Shown here piece after piece: positions 1-5,066 of a DNA stretch of 5,066 bases. Position 1 is the first letter of the stretch; the number at the start of each line of letters is the position of its first letter. A model generated the notes under the pieces. The model worked only from the letters and a program-made list of their open reading frames with translations, searched no databases and was not told where the DNA came from. This DNA comes from Anaerolineae bacterium. Its GTDB lineage: Bacteria; Chloroflexota; Anaerolineae; B4-G1. The DNA lies in the NCBI GenBank assembly GCA_027079895.1, contig JALWUZ010000437.1, positions 1 through 5,066 on the forward strand, in the 5' to 3' direction. A program made the position numbers and the translations under genes.

Positions 1-9
1 TTTTGTCCA

Positions 10-59
10 GGGACGAATCCGCCCAATCGAAACGGGCGGCGTGCGTGTTGACTCGTCCC
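10..59. repeat. nested inverted repeat overlapping the -35 box
   Basis: GGGACGA at 10-16 is the exact reverse complement of TCGTCCC at 53-59. Inside it, CCGCCC at 19-24 is the reverse complement of GGGCGG at 34-39, with a 9-base loop. The outer right arm starts at the last base of the -35 hexamer, so the structure covers the upstream part of the promoter. It could be an operator, or the remains of a terminator for a gene left of the window, but no T run follows the inner stem on either strand. The arms are short, and chance occurrence in GC-rich DNA is possible. Confidence 0.35.
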
Positions 60-76
60 CCAATGGATGGTATACT
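48..76 (+). promoter_or_regulatory. sigma-70-type promoter with extended -10
   Basis: The -35 box TTGACT lies at 48-53 and the -10 box TATACT at 71-76, separated by exactly 17 bases. TG at 68-69, one base before the -10 box, makes it an extended -10 element. Each hexamer has one mismatch to the TTGACA/TATAAT consensus. Transcription would be expected to start near 82-84, giving a leader of only about 15 bases that begins almost at the Shine-Dalgarno sequence of the Nudix gene. As no terminator is seen downstream, it may drive all six genes. The boxes are read directly; activity is inferred. Confidence 0.75.
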
Positions 77-83
77 CTCCGGC

Positions 84-88
84 GGAGG
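84..88 (+). promoter_or_regulatory. Shine-Dalgarno site fixing the Nudix start
   Basis: GGAGG lies 9 bases before the ATG at 98. An in-frame GTG exists at 41, but it lies upstream of the -35 box and of the expected transcription start, so the ATG at 98 is preferred. Confidence 0.75.
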
Positions 89-97
89 CTGAGAACC

Positions 98-529
98 ATG
101 CCACGTACCTTCCGTTACACCGCTGCTGGCGGGGTCGTCGTCCACGATGGGCGAGTGCTCGTCCTGCGCCGTCCATCCAGAGACGAAATCCGTCTCCCCA
201 AGGGACACGTCGAGCCCGGCGAAAGCCCGGAGCAGGCCGCCCTCCGCGAGGTCGGCGAGGAGAGCGGCTACGCCCCCCTCACCATCCGGGCCGACCTGGG
301 CGTGCAGACAGTCGAGTTCGACTACGCCGGAAGACACATCGTCCGCCTCGAACGCTACTACCTGATGGAACTGCCCCCCTCCGCCGTCCCCTCCGACGGC
401 GAGGCCCAGTTCGAGCCGGTCTGGATGGACTGGGACGAGGCCCTGGCCGCCCTCACCTTCGAGGCGGAACGGGAGTGGGTGCGCCGGGCCCGCCTCCACT
501 CCGTCTCAAGGGACGAGCGTCAGCGATAA
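98..529 (+). CDS. Nudix hydrolase, Ap4A-hydrolase type
   Basis: This 143-residue cytoplasmic protein is a single Nudix domain. The family cleaves nucleoside diphosphates linked to another group, using divalent metal ions. The Nudix box at residues 36-58 fits GX5EX7REUXEEXGU completely: G36, E42, then REVGEESG at 50-57, with E51, E54 and E55 as expected metal ligands. The start of the box, LPKGHVEPGE at 33-42, and the AGGVVV strand at 10-15 resemble bacterial diadenosine polyphosphate hydrolases such as Thermus Ndx1, so Ap4A/Ap6A or a related dinucleotide is the best substrate guess. The C-terminal WMDWDEALAALTF segment is also usual for this group. The length is typical. It is the first gene after the promoter, and its TAA is 13 bases before the peptidase start. 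The family is certain; the substrate is inferred, and an (d)NTP or ADP-ribose substrate cannot be excluded. Confidence 0.93.
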   Translation: MPRTFRYTAAGGVVVHDGRVLVLRRPSRDEIRLPKGHVEPGESPEQAALREVGEESGYAPLTIRADLGVQTVEFDYAGRHIVRLERYYLMELPPSAVPSDGEAQFEPVWMDWDEALAALTFEAEREWVRRARLHSVSRDERQR

Positions 530-530
530 A

Positions 531-537
531 AAGGAGG
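531..537 (+). promoter_or_regulatory. strong Shine-Dalgarno site fixing the peptidase start
   Basis: AAGGAGG ends 5 bases before the GTG at 543. A second in-frame GTG at 537 overlaps this site and so could not use it, which favours initiation at 543. Confidence 0.7.
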
Positions 538-542
538 TGTCT

Positions 543-2312
543 GTGAGCAGCGAGCATTTCCAACAATCCGGTTGGACTCTGGATGACCTGATTCCGCCCC
601 CCACGGATCCGGTCTTCGACGACCTGCTGGCCGACCTGGAGCACCGCCTGGCCCAATTCGAGCAAGCCCGCGACCTCCTTTCGCCGGCCATCTCCACCGC
701 CGACTTCCTGCGCCTGATGCGGCTCTACGAGTCCATCCAGGCCACCGTCGAGCGGCTCACCGCCTACGCCCAACTCTGGTTCGCCGCGGACACCCAGTCG
801 CAGGACGCCCTCGGCTTCCTGGGCCGGATGGAGCAACTCCACACCGAGGTACAGAACCGGCTCCTGTTCTTCCCCCTCTGGTGGAAGGGGTTGGACGACG
901 AGCCGGCCGCCCGTCTCATCGCCGCCAGCGGGGACTACGCCTACTACCTGAAGACCCTGCGGCTCTTCAAACCCTACACCCTCTCCGAGCCGGAGGAGCG
1001 GGTCATCAACCTGAAGGACGTGAACGGCTCCACCGCGTTGGTGAAGTTGTACGAGATGCTCACTAGCCGTTTCACCTTCCGCCTCACCCTCGACGGCGAG
1101 AGCCGCACGCTGACGCGGGCCGAACTCTCCCAGTACTTCCGCGACCCCGCGCCGGAGGTGCGGGCTGCCGCCTATCGGGAACTGCTCCGCGTCTACAGCG
1201 GCCAGGGACAGGTGCTGGCCCAAATCTACAACCACCGCGTGCGGGACTGGGCCAACGAAAACCTGCTCCTGCGCGGCTTCTCCTCCCCCATCGCCGTCCG
1301 CAACCTGGATAACGACCTGCCCGATTCGGCGGTCGAAACCCTGCTGGCCGTTTGTCGGGAGAACATGCCCCTGTTCCACCGCTACTTCCGCTGGAAGGCG
1401 CGGCAACTGGGGATGGAGCGTCTGCGCCGCTACGACATCTACGCCCCCGTCGGCGACATGAGCAAGACCTACTCCTTCGACCGGGCGGCCCAGATGGTGC
1501 TGGAAAGCCTGGGCGACTTCTCCCCCGTTATGGCCGAACACGCCCGCCGCCTGCTCGTCGAAGGGCACATTGACTCCGCCATCCGCACCGGAAAGCAGGT
1601 GGGGGCGTTCTGCCACGCCGTGCTGCCCGGACTGGCCCCCTGGGTACTGGTCAACTACGTCGGGCAGGTCGGCGACGTGCTCACCCTGGCCCACGAACTG
1701 GGACACGCCATCCACGCCCTGGTGGCCTCCGACCACTCCATCCTCACCTTCCGCTCCTCACTGCCGCTGGCCGAGACCGCCTCCGTCTTCTCCGAAATGC
1801 TGATGAACGACCGCCTGCTCCGTATGGAGGATGACCCGGACGTCCGGCGCGGCCTGCTGGCCCATCTCCTCGACGGGGCCTACGCCACCATCGCCCGCCA
1901 GACCTACTTCGTCCTCTTCGAGATCGAGGCCCATCGGCGGGTAGTGGAGGGGGCGACCTCCGAGGACCTGTGCGACATCTATCTCGCCAACCTGAAGGAG
2001 CAGTTCGGCGACGCGGTGGAGATCTCCGATGACTTTCGCTGGGAGTGGACGGTCATCCCCCACATCTACGAGGCCCCGTTCTACTGCTACGCCTACAGTT
2101 TCGGCCAACTGCTGGTGCTCGCGCTCTACCGCGAGTACCGCCGCGAGGGGGCGGACTTCGTGCCGCGCTACCTGAAAATCCTCTCGTATGGCGGCGCGGC
2201 CAGCCCCACCACCATCATCGGCGAAGCGGGGTTCGACATCACCTCCCCCGCCTTCTGGCAAGGGGGTTTCGACGTCCTGGCCGGTTTCCTGGACGAACTG
2301 GAGGGGTTGTGA
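543..2312 (+). CDS. pepF: M3-family zinc oligoendopeptidase (pepF/M3 type)
   Basis: This 589-residue cytoplasmic metallopeptidase would cleave short peptides rather than folded proteins, contributing to peptide turnover. The zinc site is HELGH at residues 384-388 (H384 and H388 ligands, E385 catalytic), with E411 in LAETASVFSE as the third ligand 27 residues after H384. Upstream, GKQVGAFCHAVLPG and the VLVNYVGQVGDVLTLAHE run are typical of the family. Downstream, IPHIYEAPFYCYAYSFGQ at 505-522 supplies the conserved His (H507) and Tyr residues that line the active site. The N-terminal 180 or so residues match the helical M3 N-terminal domain, and the catalytic domain fills the rest. Length is normal and there is no signal peptide. 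The GTG start is chosen by its Shine-Dalgarno site. The TGA overlaps the start of the next gene by 4 bases, suggesting translational coupling. The family assignment is firm; the natural substrates are unknown. Confidence 0.95.
   Translation: MSSEHFQQSGWTLDDLIPPPTDPVFDDLLADLEHRLAQFEQARDLLSPAISTADFLRLMRLYESIQATVERLTAYAQLWFAADTQSQDALGFLGRMEQLHTEVQNRLLFFPLWWKGLDDEPAARLIAASGDYAYYLKTLRLFKPYTLSEPEERVINLKDVNGSTALVKLYEMLTSRFTFRLTLDGESRTLTRAELSQYFRDPAPEVRAAAYRELLRVYSGQGQVLAQIYNHRVRDWANENLLLRGFSSPIAVRNLDNDLPDSAVETLLAVCRENMPLFHRYFRWKARQLGMERLRRYDIYAPVGDMSKTYSFDRAAQMVLESLGDFSPVMAEHARRLLVEGHIDSAIRTGKQVGAFCHAVLPGLAPWVLVNYVGQVGDVLTLAHELGHAIHALVASDHSILTFRSSLPLAETASVFSEMLMNDRLLRMEDDPDVRRGLLAHLLDGAYATIARQTYFVLFEIEAHRRVVEGATSEDLCDIYLANLKEQFGDAVEISDDFRWEWTVIPHIYEAPFYCYAYSFGQLLVLALYREYRREGADFVPRYLKILSYGGAASPTTIIGEAGFDITSPAFWQGGFDVLAGFLDELEGL
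2300..2312 (+). promoter_or_regulatory. translational coupling site: SD plus GTGA overlap
   Basis: GGAGGGG at 2300-2306 lies inside the last codons of the peptidase gene. The GTG start at 2309 overlaps the peptidase TGA at 2310-2312 as GTGA. The spacing from GGAGG is only 4 bases, so ribosomes finishing the peptidase may restart here. Confidence 0.65.
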
Positions 2313-3226
2313 GGGGAGGACGGCTAGCGGTCGTCATCGTCAGTTGGAACACGCGGGAGTTGGTGCGGGCCGCCCTCCGCGCTCTGTACGCCGATGTAGA
2401 GCGCGACGCGCTGGCGGCCCAGGTCTGGGTGGTGGATAACGGCTCCGACGACGGCACGCCGGAGATGGTCGCCGCGGAGTTCCCCGCCGTCCACCTGCTC
2501 CCCCTGCGCGAGAACATCGGGTTCGCCGCCGGCAACAACCGCGCCCTGCGCGAGATTCTCCGTCAGAGCCCGCCGCCCCCCTACGTCTGGCTCCTCAACC
2601 CGGATACGGAGGTGCAGCCGGGGGCGACGACAGCCCTCATCGCCGCGCTGGACTCCCGTCCCCAGGCCGGCGTGGCCGGAGCGCACCTCCTCTACTCCGA
2701 CGGCTCCTTCCAGCACTCCGCTTTCCGCTTCCCCGGCCTGCTCCAACTGGCCTTCGACCTCTTCCCCCTGCCGCCGCGACTCTACGAAAGCGGGCTCAAC
2801 GGTCGCTACCCCCGGCGGCTCTACGCCGGAGACACGCCTTTCCGTGTGGATCATCCGCTGGGGGCGGCGATGATGGTGCGCACGACGACGATCGAGCAGG
2901 TGGGGCTGCTGGACGAGGGGTATCGGATGTACTGCGAGGAGATTGATTGGTGCTGGCGGATGCGGCGGGCCGGATGGGAGGCCATCTGCGTGCCGACCGC
3001 CCGCGTCGTCCACCACGCCGGGCAGTCCACCGGACGGGTGCCGGTGCGCTCCTTCCGTGACCTATGGACGAGCCGGGCGCGGCTCTACCGTCTCCATCAC
3101 GGGCCGGTGGTGCGGAAACTGGCCTCGTTCCTGGTGCGGGCCGGGATGCGCCGCCGGATGCGCTCCGCCTCCCCGGAGATGGCGGCCGCCTGTCGGCAGA
3201 TCATCCGCCTCTGGGAGACTCTCTGA
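2309..3226 (+). CDS. GT2 glycosyltransferase, WbbL/rhamnosyltransferase-like
   Basis: This 305-residue inverting GT-A glycosyltransferase of family 2 would move a sugar from a nucleotide-sugar to a growing surface glycan at the cytoplasmic face of the membrane. Motifs in order: AVVIVSWN at 7-14 (first strand), VVDNGSDDGT at 41-50 (nucleotide-binding Asp), NIGFAAGNN at 69-77, LLNPDTEV at 95-102 (the DXD-like metal site, D99), and CEEIDWCWRMRRAGW from residue 209, with E211 and D213 in the position of the catalytic acid. The NIGFAAGNN and NPDTE pair is characteristic of the COG1216 rhamnosyltransferase group. There is no transmembrane segment; the Arg-rich C-terminus may touch the membrane. The reading frame stays open upstream into the peptidase gene, but the first credible start is the GTG at 2309. 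The donor sugar cannot be read from sequence; rhamnose is only the family's best-known case. Confidence 0.9.
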   Translation: MRGGRLAVVIVSWNTRELVRAALRALYADVERDALAAQVWVVDNGSDDGTPEMVAAEFPAVHLLPLRENIGFAAGNNRALREILRQSPPPPYVWLLNPDTEVQPGATTALIAALDSRPQAGVAGAHLLYSDGSFQHSAFRFPGLLQLAFDLFPLPPRLYESGLNGRYPRRLYAGDTPFRVDHPLGAAMMVRTTTIEQVGLLDEGYRMYCEEIDWCWRMRRAGWEAICVPTARVVHHAGQSTGRVPVRSFRDLWTSRARLYRLHHGPVVRKLASFLVRAGMRRRMRSASPEMAAACRQIIRLWETL

Positions 3227-3244
3227 CGCCGCGGGAGGGGTGCG

Positions 3245-3973
3245 ATGTCCGTCACCGCCATCGTCCTCACCTTGAACGAGGAGCAACACATCGCCGACTG
3301 CCTGGCGAGCCTGGCGTGGGCCGACCGGCGGGTAGTCTTCGACTCCTTCAGCACCGACGGAACCGTCGCCCTGGCGCGGCAGGCCGGAGCGGAGGTGCTC
3401 CAACACCCTTTCGAGAACTTCGCCGCCCAGCGCAACGCCGCCCTCGACCGGGTGGAGGCCGAGTGGGTCTTCTTCGTGGACGCCGACGAGCGGGCGACCC
3501 CGGCCCTGGCGGAGGAGATTCGGCGGGTGACGAGCGGCGACCGGGCGGAGGTAGCCTGGTGGGTCCCCCGACACAACTACATCTTCGGGCGGCTGACGCT
3601 GGGGGCCGGCTGGTATCCCGACTATCAGATGCGGCTGGTGCGGCGCGACCGGGCCCGCTGGGAGCGTCCGGTGCATGAGGTGGCGGTCGTGGACGGGCCG
3701 GAGGGGTATCTGCGCCACCCGCTCATCCACTACAACTACACCGACTTGGAGGATTTCATCGCCCGGCAGCGGCGGTACACCGCCTACGACGTGGAGATTC
3801 TGCGCCGTCAGGGGGTCAGGCCGCGTTTCTACACCCCCTACACCCAGGCGGTGCGGCACTTCTGGTGGCGATTCGTCACCCTGCGCGGCCTGCGGGACGG
3901 GCTGCACGGCTTGCGGCTGAGCCTGCTGATGGCGTACTACGAGATGGTCAAGTACCGCTCGCTGCGGCGGTAA
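3245..3973 (+). CDS. GT2 glycosyltransferase, WaaE/KdtX-like
   Basis: This 242-residue family 2 glycosyltransferase is from a different subgroup than its neighbour. SVTAIVLTLNEEQHIADCL at the N-terminus gives the first strand and the NEE motif. FDSFSTDGT at 32-40 holds the nucleotide-binding Asp (D33), FFVDADER at 76-83 carries the DXD metal site (D79, D81), and the GWYPDYQMRLVRRD stretch at 122-135 followed by WERPVHE at 139-145 is typical of the LPS-core beta-glucosyltransferase-like group (WaaE/KdtX). A basic, aromatic C-terminus (HFWWRFVTLRGLRDG, KYRSLRR) probably lies along the membrane. The ATG has GGAGG 6 bases upstream and follows the previous gene by 18 bases, so the two enzymes likely act on the same surface glycan. 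If the host is a monoderm Chloroflexota, as suspected, an LPS core is not the expected acceptor, so teichoic-like, capsular or glycolipid glycans are more plausible. Sugar specificity is unknown. Confidence 0.9.
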   Translation: MSVTAIVLTLNEEQHIADCLASLAWADRRVVFDSFSTDGTVALARQAGAEVLQHPFENFAAQRNAALDRVEAEWVFFVDADERATPALAEEIRRVTSGDRAEVAWWVPRHNYIFGRLTLGAGWYPDYQMRLVRRDRARWERPVHEVAVVDGPEGYLRHPLIHYNYTDLEDFIARQRRYTAYDVEILRRQGVRPRFYTPYTQAVRHFWWRFVTLRGLRDGLHGLRLSLLMAYYEMVKYRSLRR

Positions 3974-3983
3974 GGGATTGCTT

Positions 3984-3992
3984 CCCCCCCCC
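3984..3992 (+). repeat. nine-C homopolymer in the intergenic gap
   Basis: An uninterrupted run of nine C residues lies between the second glycosyltransferase and the small membrane protein gene, outside both coding sequences. Runs of this kind are prone to slippage in replication and in sequencing. Its last three bases (3990-3992) form the base of the hairpin that follows. Confidence 0.8.
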
Positions 3993-4017
3993 TGTGCCCT
4001 TCCGTGCGGGCGCGGGG
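3990..4017 (+). promoter_or_regulatory. GC-rich hairpin before the small membrane protein genes
   Basis: CCCTGTGCCC at 3990-3999 can pair with GGGCGCGGGG at 4008-4017 to form a 10-base-pair stem (two G-U pairs) with an 8-base loop. It lies in the largest gap of the cluster (64 bases), about 10 bases before the purine-rich ribosome site of the next gene. No T run follows, so it is not a standard intrinsic terminator. It might slow or attenuate transcription, protect a processed 3' end, or have no role. Confidence 0.4.
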
Positions 4018-4037
4018 AGGCGTGGAGAGGAGTTTCG

Positions 4038-4409
4038 ATGTTCGCTCGCTTGCTGCGCCTGACGGCGGTCGGCACCGCCATCGGCCTGGCGTTGGGATTC
4101 GCCATCGGCTGGGGAGTGTGGCCGGTTCAGTACACCAACACCGCCCCGGACGTGCTGCGACAGGATTACCGGGACGACTACGTTCTGATGACCGCCACCG
4201 CCTACCAGGTGGACGGCGACCTCGCCCGCGCCCGTGAGCGGCTGGCCCTGCTCGACCCCGTCCATCCCGCCGGCCCGGCCATCGAACTGGCCGGACGGCT
4301 GGTGGAGTCCGGCGGCGACCCGGCCGACATCGCCCGCCTGGCCCGCCTGGCCTGGGCCCTCGGTTCGCTGCCGGCCGCGTTGACCCCCTACCTGGAGGTG
4401 TCGCCGTGA
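4038..4409 (+). CDS. single-pass membrane protein with glycine zipper, function unknown
   Basis: I do not recognise a named family. The 123-residue product has a short basic N-terminus (R4, R7), one hydrophobic helix at about 8-28, then a soluble part predicted to be outside the cell. The helix carries G12, G16, G20 and G24, an exact GxxxG ladder that usually marks tight helix packing. Straight after it comes PVQYTNTAPDVLRQDYRDDY at 29-48, then a helical stretch at 49-73 with TPR-like spacing (A53, Y56, A65, L69) and the DGDLARAR turn, then a second helical stretch to about 112. There is no Cys and no lipobox. The ATG is chosen because AGGAG lies 5 bases before it; the frame stays open upstream without another site as good. 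Its TGA overlaps the next gene's GTG by 4 bases, and that gene is its paralogue. It may be a shortened copy lacking the stalk and C-terminal domain, or the partner subunit of the longer protein. Confidence 0.8.
   Translation: MFARLLRLTAVGTAIGLALGFAIGWGVWPVQYTNTAPDVLRQDYRDDYVLMTATAYQVDGDLARARERLALLDPVHPAGPAIELAGRLVESGGDPADIARLARLAWALGSLPAALTPYLEVSP
4394..4409 (+). promoter_or_regulatory. translational coupling site: SD plus GTGA overlap
   Basis: GGAGG at 4394-4398 is 7 bases before the GTG at 4406, which overlaps the preceding TGA at 4407-4409 as GTGA. This arrangement fixes the start of the second paralogue and suggests the two proteins are made in linked amounts. Confidence 0.75.
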
Positions 4410-5066
4410 CCCACTCCCTCTCCCCGCGCGGGCGGCTCCTCGTCCTGCTGCTGGGGCTGACGCTGGGGCTGGCGGTGGGGCTGACCTACACCTGGGTCGT
4501 CTCGCCGGTGCAACTGGTCAACACCGCCCCCCATTTCTTGCGGGAGGATTACCGGGCGGATTGGGTGCGGCTGGCGGCCCTCTCCTACGTCGCCGACGGG
4601 GATTTGGAGCGGGCCCGCGCCCGGCTCTCCGACCTCGACCGGGAGGAGGTCGCCGCCGTGCTGGGGGATTTGCTCGAGGCGGAGGCCGCCGCCGGGCGGC
4701 CGTCGGCGAGCCTGTCCCGACTGGCGGCCCTGGCCCAGGAGTTCGGGGCCCGCACTCCGGCGATTGGAATCTATCTGCGCACGCCGGAGGCCGCGCCGAC
4801 CCACGTCGTCCGCTCCACGCCGACGGTAACGCCATCCCCCGCACCGACGGCTACCCCCCGGCCGACGCGCCCGCCGACCGCCACGTCCTACCCCTTCTCG
4901 CCGCTGGCGACGCCGACCGCTTACCCGACCTTCACGCCCGTACCGCCGACCCCCACGCCGGAGTTCATCGCCCGGCTGCGGGTGGTGAAGCAGGAGCAGT
5001 TGTGCGACGGGCAGGGGGAGCGCATCGAGGTCGTCGTGCAGGACGAGCAGGGGCGCGGGGTACCGG
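4406..5066 (+). CDS. membrane-anchored protein with Pro/Thr stalk, 3' partial
   Basis: The frame is open from the GTG at 4406 to the window edge (220 codons seen, no stop), so the end is missing. A basic N-terminus (R8, R10) precedes one transmembrane helix at about 11-32 with G17, G21 and G25 in a GxxxG ladder. PVQLVNTAPHFLREDYRADW follows at 34-53, then a TPR-like helical segment with DGDLERARARL at 64-74, and further helix to about 124. Residues 126-185 are a stalk in which 35 of 60 residues are Pro or Thr. From about 186 a new domain begins: alternating strands (RLRVVKQEQLCDG, then RIEVVVQDEQGRGVP), probably a small extracellular beta-sandwich, cut off at the edge. No Cys near the N-terminus, so it is not a lipoprotein. 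Over the core (34-78) it matches 27 of 45 residues of the preceding protein without gaps. Function is unknown; topology predicts the stalk and distal domain outside the cell. Confidence 0.85.
   Translation, partial: MTHSLSPRGRLLVLLLGLTLGLAVGLTYTWVVSPVQLVNTAPHFLREDYRADWVRLAALSYVADGDLERARARLSDLDREEVAAVLGDLLEAEAAAGRPSASLSRLAALAQEFGARTPAIGIYLRTPEAAPTHVVRSTPTVTPSPAPTATPRPTRPPTATSYPFSPLATPTAYPTFTPVPPTPTPEFIARLRVVKQEQLCDGQGERIEVVVQDEQGRGVP

Noticed and set aside
19..39. Intrinsic terminator of a gene left of the window
   Set aside because: The stem is only 6 base pairs and no T run follows on either strand, so it was kept only as part of an inverted repeat.
41..97. An earlier GTG start for the Nudix protein at 41
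   Set aside because: It would sit upstream of the -35 box and outside the mRNA expected from the promoter. It has no good ribosome site, and the extra 19 residues lie outside the Nudix fold.
453..1736. Long open frame of 427 codons on the - strand
   Set aside because: It lies opposite the Nudix and peptidase genes, whose motifs are unmistakable. Its protein is low in recognisable motifs and rich in Gly, Val, Gln and Glu, as expected from reading GC-rich codons backwards.
2045..2308. An 88-codon upstream extension of the first glycosyltransferase frame into the peptidase gene
   Set aside because: The extension reads the conserved peptidase C-terminus out of frame and matches nothing. The GTG at 2309, with GGAGG just upstream, gives a normal GT2 N-terminus.
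3062..4105. Open frame of 347 codons on the - strand across the second glycosyltransferase
   Set aside because: It is antisense to a gene with clear GT2 motifs, and the product looks like a Pro/Arg/Gly-rich shadow. It even crosses the intergenic gap without any start signal of its own.
533..4402. The 9-base string GGAGGTGTC occurs before both the peptidase start (533-541) and the second membrane protein start (4394-4402)
   Set aside because: Most of it is simply a strong Shine-Dalgarno sequence; three extra shared bases are not evidence of a repeat element.

Overview
The window is GC-rich, with six genes packed head-to-tail on the + strand and no convincing gene on the - strand. The organism is most likely a member of the Chloroflexota (Anaerolineae-like). 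This is inferred from the high GC, a membrane protein with a long Pro/Thr-rich extracellular stalk, an oligoendopeptidase of the pepF/M3 type, and two small membrane proteins of a kind I associate with that phylum. No rRNA, tRNA, CRISPR array, transposase or phage gene is visible.

Layout. Bases 1-97 hold a promoter region: an almost ideal sigma-70-type promoter (TTGACT, 17-base spacer, TATACT with an upstream TG) and a nested inverted repeat that overlaps its -35 box. The genes that follow are a Nudix hydrolase of the Ap4A-hydrolase type (98-529), an M3-family zinc oligoendopeptidase (543-2312), a WbbL/rhamnosyltransferase-like GT2 glycosyltransferase (2309-3226), a second, WaaE/KdtX-like GT2 glycosyltransferase (3245-3973), a 123-residue single-pass membrane protein (4038-4409), and a longer paralogue of it (4406 to beyond the window end) that adds a Pro/Thr-rich stalk and the start of a C-terminal domain.

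The gaps between genes are 13, -4, 18, 64 and -4 bases, with no terminator seen, so all six could share one transcript from the promoter at 48-76. The only loose joint is the 64-base gap before the small membrane proteins, which holds a nine-C run and a GC-rich hairpin. The first two genes are general housekeeping functions (nucleotide clean-up, peptide turnover). The next two point to cell-surface or exopolysaccharide glycan assembly. The last two look like envelope proteins facing outwards.

The least explained part is the tandem pair of membrane proteins. They share a glycine-zipper transmembrane helix in register, a PVQ..NTAP..LR.DYR block just outside the membrane, and a TPR-like helical segment. 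Only the second carries the stalk and distal domain. The rest of the window is ordinary.
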